Assembly (NCBI GenBank): GCA_964621605.1
Contig: CAZUMJ010000051.1
Location: 1-16,734, forward strand
Reading direction: 5' to 3'
Length of the DNA stretch: 16,734 nt
DNA from: CAZUMJ01 sp964621605
GTDB taxonomy: Bacteria; Actinomycetota; Acidimicrobiia; Acidimicrobiales; Iamiaceae
Shown here: in pieces, positions 14,094 to 16,734 of the stretch
How positions within the stretch are numbered: the first letter of the stretch is position 1
Layout of the letters: each line of letters opens with the position of its first letter
Made by a program: the position numbers and the translations under genes
The notes under the pieces: model-generated
Told to the model about the DNA's origin: nothing
The model's input: only the letters and a program-made list of their open reading frames with translations
Database searches by the model: none

Positions 14094-14873
14094 TCAGCGC
14101 ATCTCCTGCGTACGCAACGCCGCGCGCAACACCGCTGCACGGTCAGGCCCGAGGCGCCGCGTCACGCGCGCCCACCGAGGATCGGCGTCGGGGTCGAACA
14201 GCGCATTGCGGTGGAACTTGTCGCGTTGCACAAGACGCGCCGGGTCGTTCGCTACCGGGTCGACCCGTGCATCGATGCCCCCGGAAGAAAGGCTGAACCA
14301 CCGGTCGAGGTAGTCGTCCGCTGCCTGCGAGAACGCTCCTGCGAAGCTCAGCGGGCCACGGACCCCCAACGCCCACGGCGAGAAGCCCGCCGCCCGGGCG
14401 GGCGGTACCGGCTCAGGGCGCACGCCCGGCAAACCCTGGATCTCACCGACGGTCGTGGTCAGCAGCGCGTACGCCTCACGCAGGTAGTCGGTGTTCACGG
14501 CCACGTCGACGCGGGGCAGCAGGTCGACGAGGAGCGTGAGCTCGTCGCCCGATCGGCTCCCCCATTCGATGGCGAGGTGGGGAATCAGGCTGGACGGGGG
14601 CGCGAACGCGTAGAAGAGGTGCAGGTCGAGTGGGTCCTGCCCATCGTCGAAGTGGATGCTCGCGGCGACCGCCTTGTCGAGGTCGATGCCGACGAGCACC
14701 ACGCCCTCGCCCGCGCTCGTGTAGCCGTCGGCTGCGGTCAGGTCGAGGTGTTCGCGTGGTCGTAGCCCGAAGTGCGCCGCGACGCGTTCAACCCCTGCTG
14801 CTGCACGTTCCGCCGCGACCGCCCGGGCGGTTCCGAGGGAACCGGTGCCTGATCCCGGGAGAGTTCCGTCCAT
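14094..14873 (-). CDS. Red chlorophyll catabolite reductase (RCCR)-like protein
   Basis: 259 residues matching, from memory of the plant protein, the RCCR family (Pfam RCC_reductase). Plant RCCR uses ferredoxin to reduce red chlorophyll catabolite to a fluorescent linear tetrapyrrole. Matches in order: 'APPSSLIPHLAIEWG' (91-105), 'LTLLVDLLPRVDVAVNTDYLREAY' region (112-135; the plant form has LDL-x-HRKDLV-x-NPDYL), 'GLPGVRP' then 'GFSPWA', 'AADDYLDRWF' (184-193) and 'LVQRDKFHRNALFD' (214-227). The two acidic residues reported as catalytic in Arabidopsis RCCR (Glu154, Asp291) appear to correspond to Glu103 and Asp218. ATG 14873 has AGGGAG 6 nt upstream; a longer GTG start at 14921 is disfavoured. 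No signal or transit peptide. The substrate in this bacterium is unknown; a bilin or other linear tetrapyrrole is the natural guess. Confidence 0.75.
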   Translation of the reverse strand: MDGTLPGSGTGSLGTARAVAAERAAAGVERVAAHFGLRPREHLDLTAADGYTSAGEGVVLVGIDLDKAVAASIHFDDGQDPLDLHLFYAFAPPSSLIPHLAIEWGSRSGDELTLLVDLLPRVDVAVNTDYLREAYALLTTTVGEIQGLPGVRPEPVPPARAAGFSPWALGVRGPLSFAGAFSQAADDYLDRWFSLSSGGIDARVDPVANDPARLVQRDKFHRNALFDPDADPRWARVTRRLGPDRAAVLRAALRTQEMR

Positions 14874-14879
14874 CGTCAG

Positions 14880-14885
14880 CTCCCT
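14880..14885 (-). promoter_or_regulatory. Shine-Dalgarno fixing the RCCR-like start
   Basis: AGGGAG on the minus strand, 6 nt before ATG 14873. It decides between this ATG and an upstream GTG at 14921. Confidence 0.65.
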
Positions 14886-14953
14886 ACCGTCGGTGGAACA
14901 CTCATCGTAGGGTTCCCGCACGCCGAGCGCCCGATCAATCGTGGTCTGTCTGC

Positions 14954-15053
14954 NNNNNNNNNNNNNNNNNNNNNNNNNNNNNNNNNNNNNNNNNNNNNNN
15001 NNNNNNNNNNNNNNNNNNNNNNNNNNNNNNNNNNNNNNNNNNNNNNNNNNNNN
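14954..15053. other. Scaffold gap 3 (100 N)
   Basis: Placeholder N between the upstream region of the RCCR-like gene and the 3' end of the SGNH hydrolase gene. I see no shared flank sequence, so the true distance is unknown and the promoter of the RCCR-like gene may be inside it. Confidence 0.9.
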
Positions 15054-15862
15054 CCATGGAGCACCCCCGCGATCACCTGCGACATCGACACGGCACCTTG
15101 GGGAGTGAGGTGGAGCCCGTCGTCGTAGGTGTCGCCCGGACGCACCGCCACGTTCCAGTCGACCACCGTCACGTTCTTGTGGGATGCGGCCTCGGTGCGC
15201 ACGATCTGGTTCGCGGTGGCGTAGTAGTCGCGCACCTCATGGATCGTCAGCCAGTACACGCGCGGCACGGGTGCCAAGGCGTCCATCATCGCCTTGACCC
15301 GAGGCTGATAGACCGCTGCGCTCCCTGCGTCGTTCGTGCCGAGCTGCACGAACACGGCGTCGAACGCGGTGCCGTGCGATGCCAACACCGCCGGCCCGTC
15401 GCCGGTGTTGCGGTTCATGTGCGCGTCGACGGTGACGTCCCAGTCGGGCAACGCGACCTGCACCTGCCCGAAGGTTCCCTCCAACACGCTGTCGCCGATC
15501 ACCAGCAACCGCGGCTTCGCGGCCCCCGCGGGCGGCGCACCCGGCGGCGGAACCTGTGCGGACGCCTGCGGAATCACCGGCGCGCCGAGCAGCACGCAGA
15601 GACCCACGGCCGCAAGGGCGACGAGGGTTATCAGGAGCCGGCTGTCGAGGCGCGCGCGGCGGGAGAGGATGGCGGTCAAGGTCTCAACGATCGCACACCA
15701 CGCGACCCAAGCCACAGCCGCGCCCCCTACGTGGAGAAGCGCTGGCCGGTCATGGGCGGCACCGGTGACCCAAGGCTGCGGGAGAAGCGAACGGGCTCGG
15801 CCCACAGCCGCTCCACGGGACGGAAAGGGCGAGTCGCTGTGTCCTCTACGATTGGCGGTCAC
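15054..15862 (-). CDS. Membrane-anchored SGNH/GDSL-type hydrolase (extreme C-terminus lost in gap 3)
   Basis: 269 residues visible. Two hydrophobic segments (~47-66 and ~76-98) precede a Pro/Ala-rich linker and an SGNH hydrolase domain: block I 'LLVIGDSVLEGT' with nucleophile Ser125, block III 'VQLGTNDAG' with Asn177, and block V 'YDDGLHLTPQG' with Asp248 and His251 completing the triad. The family comprises esterases and O-acetyl transferases or esterases of glycans and peptidoglycan; the domain should sit outside the membrane. Helix content after 'MSQVIAGVLH' suggests only a few residues are missing. The layout resembles the C-terminal half of acyltransferase-3/SGNH fusion proteins. GTG 15862 is the longest start, without a Shine-Dalgarno; a start near residue 60 would leave a single membrane anchor. 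Confidence 0.82.
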
Positions 15863-15945
15863 GCCCGGTCACGGGCGGACTGACCCACTCGGCACGGTCG
15901 CTCTCGTCGTCGCGAGACGCGGCAGCGCCCGGTGGGAGTGGTCGA

Positions 15946-16023
15946 CGGGCTGTAGCGCAGCTTGGTTAGCGCGCCTGCTTTGGGAGCAGGAGGCCGCGGG
16001 TTCGAATCCCGCCAGCCCGACCA
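15946..16023 (+). tRNA. tRNA-Pro (anticodon TGG), CCA encoded
   Basis: Acceptor stem CGGGCTG pairs perfectly with CAGCCCG, followed by A and an encoded CCA. The D arm contains AGCTTGGTTAGC. The anticodon stem CCTGC/GCAGG encloses loop TTTGGGA, with anticodon TGG. The T arm is GCGGG-TTCGAAT-CCCGC. All arms are intact, so it should be functional. Confidence 0.97.
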
Positions 16024-16214
16024 ACACATGCAGTCTCGGTGTCTGCCTGGATGTCCACGCGGGGAAGCTGGGCTCCTCCGAGCCGTTCGGCCGCGTCAGC
16101 CGGGTCGAGACCCGCCTGTTGAGCCCAGCGGTCCAAGCGTTGCAGCGGCCACTGGTCGTCATCGACCAGCTCCAGCACCCCGCCGTTATCGAAGACGATC
16201 CATTTCACAAGCAC
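16024..16214 (-). pseudogene. N-terminal fragment of a HAD-type hydrolase, cut at the tRNA-Pro 3' end
   Basis: From GTG 16214 (GGTGAG 8 nt upstream) the frame gives 'VKWIVFDNGGVLELVDDDQWP', in which 'IVFDNGGVL' is motif I of HAD hydrolases of the FDxGGVL kind, then 'RLDRWAQQAGLDPADAAERL', like the start of the cap domain. After about 63 residues the frame enters the tRNA gene and runs through its antisense to a stop at 15966, with no further HAD motifs. A full HAD enzyme needs ~200 residues. It is therefore a truncated remnant. Base composition here is less GC-rich by eye than in the rest of the window. The cut lies at the tRNA 3' end, a classic integration point, though no integrase is visible. 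Chance resemblance of a short frame is the main alternative. Confidence 0.5.
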
Positions 16215-16413
16215 CGTCTTTGCTCACCGGTGATTGCCGCAGCACCTCCAATCGCCAAGCATGGGTCGATGACGGCACGGTCAGATTCGGCGATAGAGGC
16301 GCGACGAGCAACGGGTGATGCTCGAACGCGCCGACGCCGCGGCGGTGCTCGACGCCACACCCGGTGGGGTGCGGCTCGTCGCGATCTGGGACCGGAGTAC
16401 AGGTTCGCCCTGG
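16215..16413. other. 199-bp spacer without a convincing gene
   Basis: Lies between the HAD fragment and the PIN-domain gene. Less GC-rich by eye than elsewhere, particularly 16201-16310. It holds only a 41-codon + strand frame (16318-16443, overlapping the PIN gene end) with no recognisable motif. No hairpin or promoter stood out. Confidence 0.5.
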
Positions 16414-16734
16414 TCACGGGATCAGCGGGTTCGCGATGTGTAGGCCGCGACGCTGAGCGGCGTCGCAGAGCGCGCGGTCCGCGCTTGTCAGTACGGTCGC
16501 CTCGATGGTGAGGGCCGCGGCGAGGTGCACGGCGTCGTAGCCCCTCAGCGATTCGGACTCTGCCAGGTCGGCCGCTTCGGAGACGAGCTCCTCGGTGATC
16601 TCGACAAGCAGCAGGGCGTCAGCGAGCGCATGGAATTCCCCGCGGGCCTGTCGATACCGACGAGAATCGAGACGACCGCCGCGTCGGGCGGCTGCGAGCG
16701 CAGCTCGACCTTCGACCACCACCAGGGTGGCCGA
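16414..16734 (-). CDS. PIN-domain ribonuclease toxin, VapC-like (5' partial)
   Basis: The frame is open to the window edge (Ser-Ala-Thr-Leu precede 'VVVEGRAALAAARRGG'), so the N-terminus with the first catalytic Asp lies outside. 106 residues are visible. They include the second conserved acidic residue in 'VVVEGRAAL', then 'EESLRGYDAVHLAAAL'-type sequence (here 'ESLRGYDAVHLAAAL') with the third, and 'VLTSADRALCDAAQRRGLHIANP' region with the last Asp. PIN toxins cut RNA with Mg2+ held by these residues and are neutralised by a partner antitoxin, normally encoded just upstream, i.e. beyond the right end of this window. Typical VapC proteins have ~130-140 residues, so ~30 are missing. It may belong to an accessory segment starting at the tRNA-Pro gene. 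Confidence 0.85.
   Translation of the reverse strand, partial: SATLVVVEGRAALAAARRGGRLDSRRYRQARGEFHALADALLLVEITEELVSEAADLAESESLRGYDAVHLAAALTIEATVLTSADRALCDAAQRRGLHIANPLIP

Noticed and set aside
12616..14313. 565-codon + strand frame opposite the kinase and DUF983 genes.
   Set aside because: Shadow frame; the minus strand carries kinase and zinc-ribbon motifs in full.
15966..16023. Peptide 'AGGIRTRGLLLPKQAR' at the end of the HAD fragment frame.
   Set aside because: This is the antisense translation of the tRNA-Pro gene, a well-known spurious peptide, and not part of a protein domain.
16318..16443. 41-codon + strand frame with ATG, overlapping the end of the PIN gene.
   Set aside because: No motif, no good ribosome binding site, and it runs 30 bp into a real gene on the other strand.
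1..16734. CRISPR array, insertion sequence, prophage genes or replication origin.
   Set aside because: No regularly spaced repeats, transposase or integrase motifs, or DnaA-box clusters were seen in the readable sequence.

Overview
The window is a scaffold piece from a very GC-rich actinobacterium. A 30-residue ribosomal protein of the bL37 type, TANNNT -10 boxes directly before start codons, and the gene repertoire fit an uncultured Acidimicrobiia-like lineage; that placement is inference. There are three runs of exactly 100 N (1933-2032, 5306-5405, 14954-15053), so this is a short-read or metagenome scaffold. The first run is not a real gap: the same 55 bp stand on both sides of it.

Left region (1-5305, all + strand): a surface-polysaccharide operon. 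It opens with the 3' part of a NeuB-type (nonulosonic acid synthase) SAF domain fused to a sugar-isomerase-like TIM barrel. A GT4 glycosyltransferase split by the false gap, an O-antigen ligase/polymerase-like membrane protein, a second GT4 enzyme and a GT2 enzyme cut by gap 2 follow. The last four genes overlap at their stop/start codons.

Middle housekeeping block (5406-7741): on the minus strand ychF, a DUF192 protein and rsmI (cut by gap 2) form a tight operon. Diverging from it is the tiny bL37-like gene, ending at a perfect hairpin. A gene-free stretch (7742-8174) rich in inverted repeats leads to the signalling block.

Signalling block (8175-13530): a polytopic GAF-containing NarL-type histidine kinase on + faces two minus-strand response regulators, one receiver-only and one NarL/LuxR type. 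Upstream of these on the minus strand lies a Ser/Thr kinase with an N-terminal zinc ribbon and a hydrophobic C-terminal region.

Right region (13543-16734): on minus, a DUF983 zinc-ribbon membrane protein and, upstream of it, a protein that closely resembles plant red chlorophyll catabolite reductase (RCCR), including both acidic residues implicated in catalysis. This is the most remarkable gene in the window. Beyond gap 3 lie a membrane-anchored SGNH/GDSL hydrolase (minus), tRNA-Pro(TGG) (+), a HAD-hydrolase fragment running into the tRNA 3' end, and a partial PIN/VapC toxin, which looks like accessory DNA starting at a tRNA. I found no CRISPR array, insertion sequence, integrase or replication origin.
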